Source: Kitasatospora viridis (lineage in GTDB: Bacteria > Actinomycetota > Actinomycetes > Streptomycetales > Streptomycetaceae). Taken from it: DNA of 64,000 bases. Shown piece by piece: positions 48,861 to 56,749 of the stretch. Position numbers and translations under genes: made by a program. Every line of letters begins with the position of its first letter. Within the stretch, counting starts at the first letter, position 1. The notes beneath the pieces are model-generated. The model was not told the origin of the DNA and did not search any database. It worked only from the letters and a program-made list of their open reading frames with translations. The DNA is taken from the NCBI RefSeq assembly GCF_007829815.1, contig NZ_VIWT01000008.1, forward strand, positions 1 through 64,000, given 5' to 3'.

Positions 48861-49637
48861 TCACGTGATCGGCGCGGTCCAGGCGGCGGACCAGGTCTTG
48901 GGCCCGATGATCCCGTCGGTGCCCAGCTGCTTCTCGTCCTGGAACTGCCGGACGACCCGGTCGGTCTGCGGACCGAAGATCCCGTCGACGCCGATCGTCC
49001 AGCCCCGGTGGCTCATCTGCGCCTGCCACTGCCGCACGTCGTCGCCGCTCATGCCCTGCTGCAGGTACCGGCCGGGCCACGCGGGCGCGGACGACGCCGG
49101 GGGCTGCGGCGTCGGGGACGGGGTGGGCTGGCCGCCCGGCCTCGGCGCACCGGCCTGGACCCAGGCGTAGAGCGGCTCACCCGGGCAGTCGGTCGCGTAC
49201 CCGTCGCGGTGGCCCTTGATCTCCGGCCCGGCCCCGTTGGCCTGGAGCAGCTCGATCGCGTCGCGCAGCGCGCCGAGCATCGCGTCGGTCGGCTGCGTCA
49301 TCCCCTCCGAGCCGAGGAGCCCGCACACTGCGTAATCGGCGTGGTTCAGCGGCTGGTTCCCGTTCGCGCCGGTTTCCTTGCGCAGGCCACGGCCCTCGAA
49401 GACCCAACCATGCTGGCAGCAGCCGTAGTTGTACGCGATGTCCACCCAGCCCTGGACCGGGTCGGACATGTGCGCGACGCGGATGTCCTTCCACAGCTGG
49501 ATGCACTGGCTGTGATCGCCAGCCAGGGTCGTGGGGACGTTGCCGCCCTCGTAGTGGACCTTGACGCCCTGGGTGGTCGGCTGATCGGCGGCTGCCGTCG
49601 CGGGCCAGCCCAGCTGGTCGCGGGTGAGAAGCTGCAT
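48861..49637 (-). CDS. Endolysin: N-acetylmuramoyl-L-alanine amidase with one PG-binding domain
   Basis: A 258-residue protein. Residues 1-175 form a PGRP/Amidase_2 domain that hydrolyses the amide between muramic acid and the stem peptide: VHYEGG (zinc His), YNYGCCQHGWVFEGRG, and GHRDGYATDCPGEPLY (zinc His and Cys). After a Pro/Thr linker comes a PG_binding_1 domain at about 190-255 (GDDVRQWQAQMSHRGWTIGV, GPQTDRVVRQFQDEKQLG). No signal peptide. The amidase half is a close paralogue of the next gene's; the wall-binding halves differ. Confidence 0.9.
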   Translation of the reverse strand: MQLLTRDQLGWPATAAADQPTTQGVKVHYEGGNVPTTLAGDHSQCIQLWKDIRVAHMSDPVQGWVDIAYNYGCCQHGWVFEGRGLRKETGANGNQPLNHADYAVCGLLGSEGMTQPTDAMLGALRDAIELLQANGAGPEIKGHRDGYATDCPGEPLYAWVQAGAPRPGGQPTPSPTPQPPASSAPAWPGRYLQQGMSGDDVRQWQAQMSHRGWTIGVDGIFGPQTDRVVRQFQDEKQLGTDGIIGPKTWSAAWTAPIT

Positions 49638-49667
49638 TCCTTTACCCCTTTGGTAGTTGAGTTGACG

Positions 49668-50714
49668 TCAGTTCGCCGGAACGCGCAGCTGGGCCCAGCT
49701 GGTGGGGCCCGGGATGCCGTCGGCGGCGTCGCCGGAGTAGCCGAGCGAGCGCTGGAAGGCCGCGTAGGACGCCTGGTCGGCCGGGCCCCAGTCGGGGCCG
49801 GGGCCGACGCGGTACTGGGAGAAGCCAAGGGCGACCAGGCGCTGGCCCATCCGGGTGATCACGTCGGAGTGCTGGCCGTCGTGGAAGAAGTCCTGGCCGG
49901 GGAAGGGCTCCAGGGCGGCGTCGAGGAGCTGGTGCAGGGACTGCTCGCCCGGGACGCCGTCGGCCGCCGCTCCGCTGTAGCCCAGGGAGCGCTGGTAGTC
50001 GGCGTAGTTGAGGGTGTCGGCGTCCGTCCAGTCGGGGCCCGGACCGACCTGGTAGTGGCTGCCGAAGCCGCGTGCCACCAGGGCCTGGCCGACCCGGGTG
50101 ACCTGGTCTCCGTGGGCGCCGTAGCCGTAGACTTGGCCGTCGATCGTGACCTGGTAGCGGGCGATGGCCGGGGTGGGCGGCTGCTCGGGCTGCGGTGCCG
50201 GGGAGGTGCCGCCCGGCCGGGGCGCACCGGCCTGCACCCAGGAGTACAGGGGGTCACCCGGGCACTCGGTCGGGTACCCGTCGCGGTGGCCCTTGATCTC
50301 CGGCCCGGCCCCGTTGGCCTGGAGCAGCTCGATCGCGTCGCGCAGCGCGCCGAGCAGTGCGTCGGTGGGCTGGGTGAGCCCCTCGGAGCCGATCAGGGCG
50401 ACGACGGCGTAGTGGTCCCGGTTGAGCTGCTGGTTCCCGTTGGCCCCGGTGCGCTTGCCGATGCCACGGCCCTCCAGCACGTAACCGTGCTGGCACGAGG
50501 CGTAGTTGTACGCGACGTCTACCCAGTTCTCGGTCTTGTTGGCGAGGTGGCTGGCCCGGATCGACTGCCACTCCTGGATGCACCGGCTGTGGTCGCCGAG
50601 CAGGTCGGTGGAGACCGGAGTGCCCTCGTAGTGAATCTTGACGCCCTGGGTGGTCGGCTGGTCGGCCGCCGCCGAGGCGGGCCAGCCCAGCTGGGCGCGG
50701 GTGATGAGCTGCAT
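49668..50714 (-). CDS. Endolysin paralogue: amidase with two actinophage-type wall-binding repeats
   Basis: A 348-residue protein. Residues 1-170 repeat the amidase of the previous gene almost residue for residue (LRDAIELLQANGAGPEIKGH, RDGYPTECPGDPLYSWVQAG). Residues about 195-345 contain two copies of a different wall-binding module with the pattern VGPGPDWTDADTLNYADYQR and SLGYSGAAADGVPG. This module is common in Streptomyces phage lysins. The zinc His/His/Cys set is intact. ATG 50714 follows GGAGGAGC, and the late element ends 28 bases upstream, so both lysins are probably on one transcript. Confidence 0.9.
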   Translation of the reverse strand: MQLITRAQLGWPASAAADQPTTQGVKIHYEGTPVSTDLLGDHSRCIQEWQSIRASHLANKTENWVDVAYNYASCQHGYVLEGRGIGKRTGANGNQQLNRDHYAVVALIGSEGLTQPTDALLGALRDAIELLQANGAGPEIKGHRDGYPTECPGDPLYSWVQAGAPRPGGTSPAPQPEQPPTPAIARYQVTIDGQVYGYGAHGDQVTRVGQALVARGFGSHYQVGPGPDWTDADTLNYADYQRSLGYSGAAADGVPGEQSLHQLLDAALEPFPGQDFFHDGQHSDVITRMGQRLVALGFSQYRVGPGPDWGPADQASYAAFQRSLGYSGDAADGIPGPTSWAQLRVPAN

Positions 50715-50742
50715 GCTCTGCTCCTCCAGAGAGGGTGGGTTC

Positions 50743-50776
50743 CACCCCTTCCGGAGGTCTGCTGCCCCTGGGACAG
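50743..50776 (-). promoter_or_regulatory. Late element CTGTC-N21-AAGGGGTG before the lysis genes
   Basis: It ends 28 bases before the first amidase ATG and abuts the stop of the upstream fibre gene. It is placed to drive both amidases up to the terminator at 48812. Confidence 0.65.
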
Positions 50777-50785
50777 GACCGGAGG

Positions 50786-51382
50786 TCAGCCCAGTCCGGC
50801 CCAGAAGGTCATCACGTTCGCCAGGCTGTTGCTGGACGGAGTGATGCTGGACGGGAGAGCAGTCTGGCCGGTTCCGTTGGTGCAGTACCTGTACTGCGCT
50901 GCCGCGAGGTTGGCATTCGGGGTGCTGGAGAACCCGGAGGCACGGCCGAGCTGCGCTGGCGTGGTCGCGTTGTTGACGAACGCGACCCAGTAGGCACCGG
51001 CAGCCGCAGCGTAGGGGCTGGTGAAAGTGCCCGGGAGCGTTCCGGAGGAGGTGAGGGCCGCGTCGAGGGCGCCCGCTGCGGTGACTGCGACCCGGTTTCC
51101 GCTGGAGTCGTAGAGGCCGATGAAGTTCTGATTGGCGACCACGCCGGATGCTGCGCCAGTCAGGCTGAGGATGGCCTTGCTGACGGTCTGCGGGGTACGG
51201 AGGATCACCTGGGCCAGGTAGACGGTTCCGGATACCGTGGCGGAGGAGTTGCTGGTGCCGCTCGGGTCGTAGTTCCAGGCGAGGAGACCATGGTCGGAGG
51301 GCAGGTACATGCCTGCCGGGGTCTGCACACCGTTGACGGAGAAGACGCCGACTATGTTGTGGATCGGGTTCGGGCCGGACAT
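50786..51382 (-). CDS. Stand-alone fibre C-terminal binding module
   Basis: A 198-residue protein; ATG follows AGGAGCC. Nearly its whole length aligns with the last 175 residues of the beta-helix fibre at 5769-8273: LPSDHGLLAWNYDPSG, LAQVILRTPQTVSKAILSL, FIGLYDSSGN, YWVAFVNNATTP and the final FWAGLG. It therefore looks like a jelly-roll carbohydrate-binding or fibre-tip domain made as a separate polypeptide. It sits between the SGNH fibre and the lysins, about 43 kb from its paralogue in the window. Virion or secreted location is unknown. Confidence 0.65.
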   Translation of the reverse strand: MSGPNPIHNIVGVFSVNGVQTPAGMYLPSDHGLLAWNYDPSGTSNSSATVSGTVYLAQVILRTPQTVSKAILSLTGAASGVVANQNFIGLYDSSGNRVAVTAAGALDAALTSSGTLPGTFTSPYAAAAGAYWVAFVNNATTPAQLGRASGFSSTPNANLAAAQYRYCTNGTGQTALPSSITPSSNSLANVMTFWAGLG

Positions 51383-51395
51383 GCGGGGCTCCTAA

Positions 51396-53591
51396 TCAGG
51401 CCGTCAGGATGGACAGGATGGTGTTGGCGGTGAACTGGTGGCCCGCATCCGACATGTGGATGGTGTCGGTACCTGCGTTGCCGACGCTGGCCTCGTTGCC
51501 CCAGTAGCCCAACGAGGCCCAGTAGTTCCAGCTGTTCCTGCCCATGGGCCAGAGGTCGACGAAGGCCGCACCGTAGGCTTCGGCCACCATGCGCCCCCGC
51601 GCGGCGTAGTCCTGGTACCGGTAGTTGGCGTTGTCGTAAGCGCCGATGTGCTGCATCACGATCATCACGTCGGAGGTCCCGGTGACGGCGGTACCGCCGA
51701 CGGTGGTGCCGTCCTTGACCGCCGACAGGTACTGCCTGAGGTTCGATGACCAGGTGTCCGCCGTCATGCCGGTCAGGACATCGTTCGATCCCAACATGTA
51801 GATGACCAGGTCAGCCGGGTAGTCCGGGCCGCCCGACCAGTTCGCGACAGCGGTTCCGACCGTGTTGTACGCGAAGGAAGCGCTACCGGCCCCTGCGAGG
51901 CCGTAGTTGTTCACGACGATGCCACTGGCGTTCTCCGCCGTGACACCGCAGACGGAGAGATAGCTGCCAGCGGCTCCGTTGTGGGTGATCGTGACAGTGT
52001 GGGTTCCGCTGGACAGCCCGGTGATGGTCGTCACCTGGATGCTGGACTGGGCGGTTCCGCTGTCGGCCACCGAGACGGCCGCGTTGCCGTCGATCGAGTA
52101 GGTCCAGTTGACCCGTCCCGCACCGCTGAGGGTGTAGACGCGGACCGTGCTGCCCCGCACGGTGAAGGTCAGGCTGCTGCCGTTGGTGCTGGTGTAGATG
52201 AAGTTCGCGCCGGGCCCGTAGCGGTTTCCGACACCCCAGGTGCCGGACTGGGTGACCAGGTTCCCGGGAGTCCCCTGCCAGGCAGTAACCGAGGCGCCTG
52301 TACCGAGGAATGCCGCGCTGCGGCCGGTGCTGAAGTAGCCACTGCCGCCATCCCCGTAGGTGGCCTGGAGGCTGCTGGCCAGGCGCCCGACCCAGGAAGT
52401 GGAGACCAGGTTGGACGCGTACAGGCCCTGGGTGCTGGAGCTGCCGACGGCCGCGACGGTCGCAAGCCCAGTGCTCGCGGCACTGCGCTTCGCCCGCCAG
52501 AACTGGCCCCACCCGGGCGGGACGTAGATACCCAGGGGGGCACCGAGCGGGGCCTGCGACGCGGGTACGCGGCCGGTGGTGTCCAGGGTCGCGATGCCGC
52601 TCGTGACGCCGACCTGAGCCTGCGTCACGACGTTCGAGGGCAGCTGCGCGGCGGCCAGGTGTCCGGTCGCGTCCAGTGCGGCGACGCCGTTCGCCGCGCC
52701 CACGTCGCTCGCGGGGACCGCCCGGACGTCGCCCGCGCCCAGGACGACCACGCCGGTCTTGCCGTTGACCTGCAGCACGGGAAGCTGGGACGGCTGGACG
52801 TACCGGCCGTCGGCCGCAGCCTGGGTGAGCGCGCCGATGTCGGCGGCCGAGACCACCACGGCGCCCGTGCGGCCGAACACGGAGGTGACCAGCGATGTCG
52901 GCAGCTGCGCGGTGGTGGCGTAGCGGGCGTCGGCGTCGGCCTGGCTGAGCGCGCCGACGTCGCCCGCGCTCAGCACGACCACGCCGATCTTGCCGTTGAC
53001 CGACGTCAGCCCCGACCCCTTGGTGGCGTAGCGGGCGTCGGCGTCGGCCTGGCTGAGCGCCCCCAGGTCGGCGGCCGTCAGCACCACGGCGGCAGTCTTG
53101 CCGTTGACCGAGGTGACGCCCCCAGTTCCGCCCCCGCCGGTTCCGCCGCCGGGCGTCAGCCCGTCCGGCAGCTGCACGGCCAGGATCTTCCCCGAGCCGT
53201 CCAGCTCCGGGTAGCCGCCCGGCAGACCCCGCTGGTTGAGGGACTGCAGCACCACGATCTGCGGCGGCGGGGTCGTCTGCCGCACCACCGCCTGCAGGTC
53301 CACCACCGACCCGTCGGCGGGCACCTTGATGTAGTAGGTGCTCACCGGCTGCCCGGTCAGCGCCTCGTCGACGCGGTACATCACCCCGACGGGAAACGTG
53401 CCGTCGTCCATCGGCGACGGCACGGTGAAGGAGACCTTGCCCTGCGCGTCCAGGGCCTTGGACACCGGCACCGGCTCGGCGATCTGCCCGCCGTTGATCA
53501 CCGGCGCCGTCAGCTGCAGCTGCACCGTCCCCGCGCTCGGCGTCGTCCCCGTCACGTACGTCCCGCGCACGGTCACCTGCGTGATCCCCAC
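51396..53591 (-). CDS. Fibre with tail-fibre repeats and a C-terminal SGNH hydrolase
   Basis: A 731-residue protein; GTG 53591 follows AAGGGG of its ribosome site. Residues 1-110 are a beta anchor domain. Residues about 155-330 contain five units of a phage-fibre repeat (SVNGKTAAVVLTAADLGALS, QADADARYAT). Residues about 370-730 form an SGNH/GDSL esterase: AAVGSSSTQGLYASN (block I Ser), YMLGSNDVLTG (block III Gly-Asn) and TIHMSDAGHQ (block V Asp-His), with an inserted beta domain. Such enzymes deacetylate surface polysaccharides. Its position next to the portal, away from the other fibres, is unusual; it may be a head fibre or a tail fibre encoded apart. Confidence 0.8.
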   Translation of the reverse strand: MGITQVTVRGTYVTGTTPSAGTVQLQLTAPVINGGQIAEPVPVSKALDAQGKVSFTVPSPMDDGTFPVGVMYRVDEALTGQPVSTYYIKVPADGSVVDLQAVVRQTTPPPQIVVLQSLNQRGLPGGYPELDGSGKILAVQLPDGLTPGGGTGGGGTGGVTSVNGKTAAVVLTAADLGALSQADADARYATKGSGLTSVNGKIGVVVLSAGDVGALSQADADARYATTAQLPTSLVTSVFGRTGAVVVSAADIGALTQAAADGRYVQPSQLPVLQVNGKTGVVVLGAGDVRAVPASDVGAANGVAALDATGHLAAAQLPSNVVTQAQVGVTSGIATLDTTGRVPASQAPLGAPLGIYVPPGWGQFWRAKRSAASTGLATVAAVGSSSTQGLYASNLVSTSWVGRLASSLQATYGDGGSGYFSTGRSAAFLGTGASVTAWQGTPGNLVTQSGTWGVGNRYGPGANFIYTSTNGSSLTFTVRGSTVRVYTLSGAGRVNWTYSIDGNAAVSVADSGTAQSSIQVTTITGLSSGTHTVTITHNGAAGSYLSVCGVTAENASGIVVNNYGLAGAGSASFAYNTVGTAVANWSGGPDYPADLVIYMLGSNDVLTGMTADTWSSNLRQYLSAVKDGTTVGGTAVTGTSDVMIVMQHIGAYDNANYRYQDYAARGRMVAEAYGAAFVDLWPMGRNSWNYWASLGYWGNEASVGNAGTDTIHMSDAGHQFTANTILSILTA

Positions 53592-53594
53592 CTG

Positions 53595-55724
53595 CTACCC
53601 CTTCTCCAGCGGCACAGCCGCGTCGATCTTCAGGAACCTGCGGGCACCGACATGGACCGGGTCGCCGTACCGGCCGTGCGGGCGCCGGTGCTCCGGCGCG
53701 ACCGTGCTATCCGGCCCGTACACCACCGGCGCGTTGTACGCGCGGCCCAACGCCCGCATCCGCGCCGCGCCCTTGAACAGCGCGGCGGGCTTGGGCATCC
53801 CGCCGCGCTGCTCGCTGCTCTCCGGCGGCACCGCCGAGCCCTCCCCGGCCGCCGCCCCGTCGCTCCCGTCGCCCTGGCCCGCGTCGACCGGCTGCGCACC
53901 GAAGCCCGGCACCGGCACTCCCCCGGCGGGCGGCATGCCCGCGATGTCGGTCGTGGTCGGCGCGAGCGTCGGCTGCAGCGCCACCGGGTCGAGGCCCATC
54001 AGCGGCGCCCGGATCATGTCCATCGCCGGGTCCTGGCCCTCGGGCAGAGCACGCGGCTCGAAGTCCGCCCGCAGGTCGGCCGGGATCGGCAGCCCCTCGG
54101 CCCGCAGCCGCTGGTACAGCTCCTTGCGGGTGCGCTGCTCCTCGACGGCCAGCTCGATCTGCTCCTCGCGGGTCTTGTTGACCTCGTCGTCGAAGTCGAT
54201 GGAGACGTTGTGGAGCCGGGTGCGCATGGAGATCGGCACCCCGGCCTCGCGCAGTGCCTCGAAGAACTCGGTCTGCCGGGCCTCGTCCTGCAGGGACATG
54301 GTCCGGAACTCAATCTCGGGGATCAGCAGCTTGGGCTGCTCGACGATCCGCTCCTCGCCGGTCTCCTCGTCGACCTCCAGGACCTCCTCCATACGCACGA
54401 ACCGCTGGCCGCCCCGGGTCTCGTAGTCGTAGTGCTCCTGGGCCTCCGCTACCACCAGGGCGCGCTGCCGGTAGTGGCGGCGCACGAGCTTCTGGTAGTC
54501 CGTCAGGAGCTGGGTGACGAGGTCGCGGTTCAGGGCGTCGGCGGCGTACGTCTCACCGGAGCTGGCGCCGGACAGCATGGTCTGGGACAGGCCGAAGACC
54601 TGGAGAATCCGGCCCTCGATCCGGTCGAAGTCGTCGGTGAAGTCCGGCATGTCCTCTTTCCCGAGGACCGGGGCCATGTCGATGCCGAAGTGATGGGTGA
54701 TCACCCGGAAGTCAGCGGCGAGCGCGGAGTCCAGGGCCTCCTCGAAGTCGGCCAGGTCGTCCTGGGTGGGAATCCACGGGACCTCGGTGCCCAGGTCGGA
54801 GGCGGACGCGCCGAGCTTGGCCAGGATCAGGGGGGTGTAGAGCCGATCGGCGACCGCGTCGACGGCCGCGTTCAGCATCTCCTCCTGCATCAGGCTGCGC
54901 ATCCCCCGGTACAGCAGCGGCACGCCCCGTTTGGCGTTCGGGCCGCCGCCGTGGAATTTCAGCTGCCGCAGGAGGATGTTGCTGACCGGCATGAGGACGT
55001 TGTCGGCGGCGTAGGCGGCCAGCTCCGGGTAGGCGGCCATGAGCTTGTCGTACTCCCAGGCCGGGGTGCGGGTGCGGATCAGCTCCCGCATGGCCTCCGG
55101 CAGCCGGATCGTGTACCTCGGGTCGCGCAGGAACGGGCTCCGCTGGACCTCGATGTTGTCCGGGTCCAGCAGTTCCTCGTCGTCCCAGACCCCGAGCGCC
55201 TCGTTGAAGGTCCCCAGCGGCCACGCCTCGCCGACCAGCCAGTACTCGCGCCCCATCGAGACGAGGAACTCGTCGTAGTTCAGCCCGTGCTCCTCGTCGA
55301 AGAACAAGTCCGAGTAGAACTCCGTGAGGCGCTCGTCCTTGCAGGACAGCTTCATCCCGAGCAGCGGATACTTCGCGTAGATGTCGATGCACGACCCGAC
55401 GATGGGATGGGCCGCGTACACCAGGCGGCAGTACGCCCGAAGGCGCTTCATCTGCTCCGAGTCGTCGAACTCGAACGGGAGGTTGTTCTGCTTCCAGTAG
55501 AAGAGCGGGTCGCGCGGCCGGGAGGTGGCGAACCCGAGGCTCGGCCCGGAGCGCCCGGAGCCGTCGGCCTCCTTGCGCATCCGCACCCGCCGGTTGTGCC
55601 GCATCTCGGAGACCTCGGGCGACTCCGAGTCGCTCCCGGCCGTCCTCGACGCCCGCCGGAAGAGCTTCGACATGCGCGTCAGCGCTGCCTCGCTCGGCCC
55701 TCGGTCCCTCGCCGTGCCCGCCAT
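53595..55724 (-). CDS. Portal protein
   Basis: A 709-residue protein; ATG 55724 follows GGGAGG. Portal features: an N-terminal basic region, then PRDPLFYWKQNNLPFEFDDS, YCRLVYAAHPIVGSCIDIYA, and the mid-region FGLSQTMLSGASSGETYAAD with NRDLVTQLLTDYQKLVRRHY forming the long helices that line the channel. The C-terminal 150 residues are Pro/Gly-rich. It forms the dodecameric DNA gate of the head. In most tailed phages it lies close to protease and capsid; here 14 kb of lysis, accessory and regulatory genes intervene. Terminase is not found beside it. Confidence 0.82.
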   Translation of the reverse strand: MAGTARDRGPSEAALTRMSKLFRRASRTAGSDSESPEVSEMRHNRRVRMRKEADGSGRSGPSLGFATSRPRDPLFYWKQNNLPFEFDDSEQMKRLRAYCRLVYAAHPIVGSCIDIYAKYPLLGMKLSCKDERLTEFYSDLFFDEEHGLNYDEFLVSMGREYWLVGEAWPLGTFNEALGVWDDEELLDPDNIEVQRSPFLRDPRYTIRLPEAMRELIRTRTPAWEYDKLMAAYPELAAYAADNVLMPVSNILLRQLKFHGGGPNAKRGVPLLYRGMRSLMQEEMLNAAVDAVADRLYTPLILAKLGASASDLGTEVPWIPTQDDLADFEEALDSALAADFRVITHHFGIDMAPVLGKEDMPDFTDDFDRIEGRILQVFGLSQTMLSGASSGETYAADALNRDLVTQLLTDYQKLVRRHYRQRALVVAEAQEHYDYETRGGQRFVRMEEVLEVDEETGEERIVEQPKLLIPEIEFRTMSLQDEARQTEFFEALREAGVPISMRTRLHNVSIDFDDEVNKTREEQIELAVEEQRTRKELYQRLRAEGLPIPADLRADFEPRALPEGQDPAMDMIRAPLMGLDPVALQPTLAPTTTDIAGMPPAGGVPVPGFGAQPVDAGQGDGSDGAAAGEGSAVPPESSEQRGGMPKPAALFKGAARMRALGRAYNAPVVYGPDSTVAPEHRRPHGRYGDPVHVGARRFLKIDAAVPLEKG

Positions 55725-55742
55725 CCCGTCCTCCCTGTCGGT

Positions 55743-55776
55743 CACCCCTTCCGGGTGGCGGGCAGGCGGCGAACAG
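55743..55776 (-). promoter_or_regulatory. Late element CTGTT-N21-AAGGGGTG before the portal gene
   Basis: Upstream half has one change (CTGTT). It ends 18 bases before the portal ATG, in the divergent gap to the plus-strand gene at 55866. Confidence 0.58.
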
Positions 55777-55865
55777 GAGACGCAGACCGGTATGACTGAT
55801 CGCGGAGTCTCCCGCAACCAGGCCACGCTCGGTGCCTTGGGGGACGGCCCGTCGTTGAGTAGGGC

Positions 55866-56249
55866 ATGGACCAGTCACCTGTGGCACAGAGCGAGAACGC
55901 GAAGGCGCGGCGGGACCTGCCGGGCGAGTTGTCGGCCCTGATGGACGGCCAGGACGCCCTCCGCAGCGCCCAGTGGTACCCGGCCCAGTCTGGGGACCTG
56001 CTGACGGTCCGCTGGCCCGCCAGCGGTGCCCTGCCCGCAATCGAGGAGATGTACGAGGTTGTCCGCGATGAGTGGGATGAGCTGACTCTGCAGCTCCGCT
56101 CCCACACCTACCCGGAGACGTTCGCCAGCAGTGCTGGGGCGTTCGCACGAGAGTGCACGCCGGACGATCCGTTCTTCGGGCCCTGGATGGAAGCCGGGCC
56201 ACACCGCCTCACGATCGTGCGAGGGGGCATGGTCATCCACGGCGGCTGA
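55866..56249 (+). CDS. Orphan plus-strand hypothetical protein
   Basis: A 127-residue soluble protein (DLPGELSALMDGQDALRSAQ, PAIEEMYEVVRDEWDELTLQ, PETFASSAGAFARECTPDDP). It resembles small, conserved hypothetical proteins of Streptomyces, but I cannot name a family. Start ATG has no strong ribosome site. It converges with the zinc-ribbon gene 12 bases away. Being on the strand of the par and immunity genes, it may be expressed in the lysogen. Confidence 0.5.
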   Translation: MDQSPVAQSENAKARRDLPGELSALMDGQDALRSAQWYPAQSGDLLTVRWPASGALPAIEEMYEVVRDEWDELTLQLRSHTYPETFASSAGAFARECTPDDPFFGPWMEAGPHRLTIVRGGMVIHGG

Positions 56250-56261
56250 CCAAGATCGCGG

Positions 56262-56735
56262 TCAGCCGCGCAGGCTGGAAGCGAGGTAGGCCACGTACGC
56301 CTCCCGCCCCACCGTCGCCCCTGCCGCCGTCCGGTAGGACTCCTTCTTCCCGAACGGTGGCCCGCCGCCGGAGTCATCACCGTCCTCCGACTTGCCGTCA
56401 CCGCCATCAGCGCTGCCGTCATCGAACGGCGGGCCGCCGTCGCCCTGGCTGCCATCCTCCGGGGCACCCGGCTGCGCCCCGGGAGCGCCCGGCGGCACCG
56501 CGCCGGGCGCTGGGGCAGGGGCGGGCATGCCCGGGATCTGCACCGGCATGCCCCCGACACTCTGCGGGAACGCCGAGTACATCGGCTGTACGCGCACGAT
56601 GAAGGCGGTGTTGCAGAACTGGCACTCGATGTTGCCGTCCGACCGTCCGATCACCTGCCCGCTGCCGCACATCGGGCAGTGCATCACCTGGACGCCGTCC
56701 CCGGACTGGTGCGCGTGCCGGACCAGCTGCGTCAT
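56262..56735 (-). CDS. Zinc-ribbon protein with Pro/Gly-rich body
   Basis: A 157-residue protein; ATG 56735 follows GGAGG, the best of three nearby ATGs. Residues about 18-45 form a ribbon (MHCPMCGSGQVIGRSDGNIE, CQFCNTAFIV). The middle is Pro/Ala/Gly and then Asp/Gly-rich; the C-terminus (RTAAGATVGREAYVAYLASS) is helical. Similar small ribbon proteins occur near actinophage head genes. Its role is unknown; a minor head protein or assembly factor is possible. Confidence 0.55.
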   Translation of the reverse strand: MTQLVRHAHQSGDGVQVMHCPMCGSGQVIGRSDGNIECQFCNTAFIVRVQPMYSAFPQSVGGMPVQIPGMPAPAPAPGAVPPGAPGAQPGAPEDGSQGDGGPPFDDGSADGGDGKSEDGDDSGGGPPFGKKESYRTAAGATVGREAYVAYLASSLRG

Positions 56736-56749
56736 CGCTACCTCCATGA

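Noticed and set aside
53591..53601. AAGGGGTA before the SGNH fibre and AAAGGGGTA before the second lysin (49643-49651) as late elements
   Set aside because: No CTGTC occurs at 20-22 bases upstream; they act as ribosome sites.
51981..55799. A 1272-codon open frame on the plus strand, and similar long opposite-strand frames (for example 37145-39610 and 11409-12641)
   Set aside because: They lie antisense to well-supported genes and have low-complexity Arg/Gly/Val-rich translations typical of shadow frames in GC-rich DNA.
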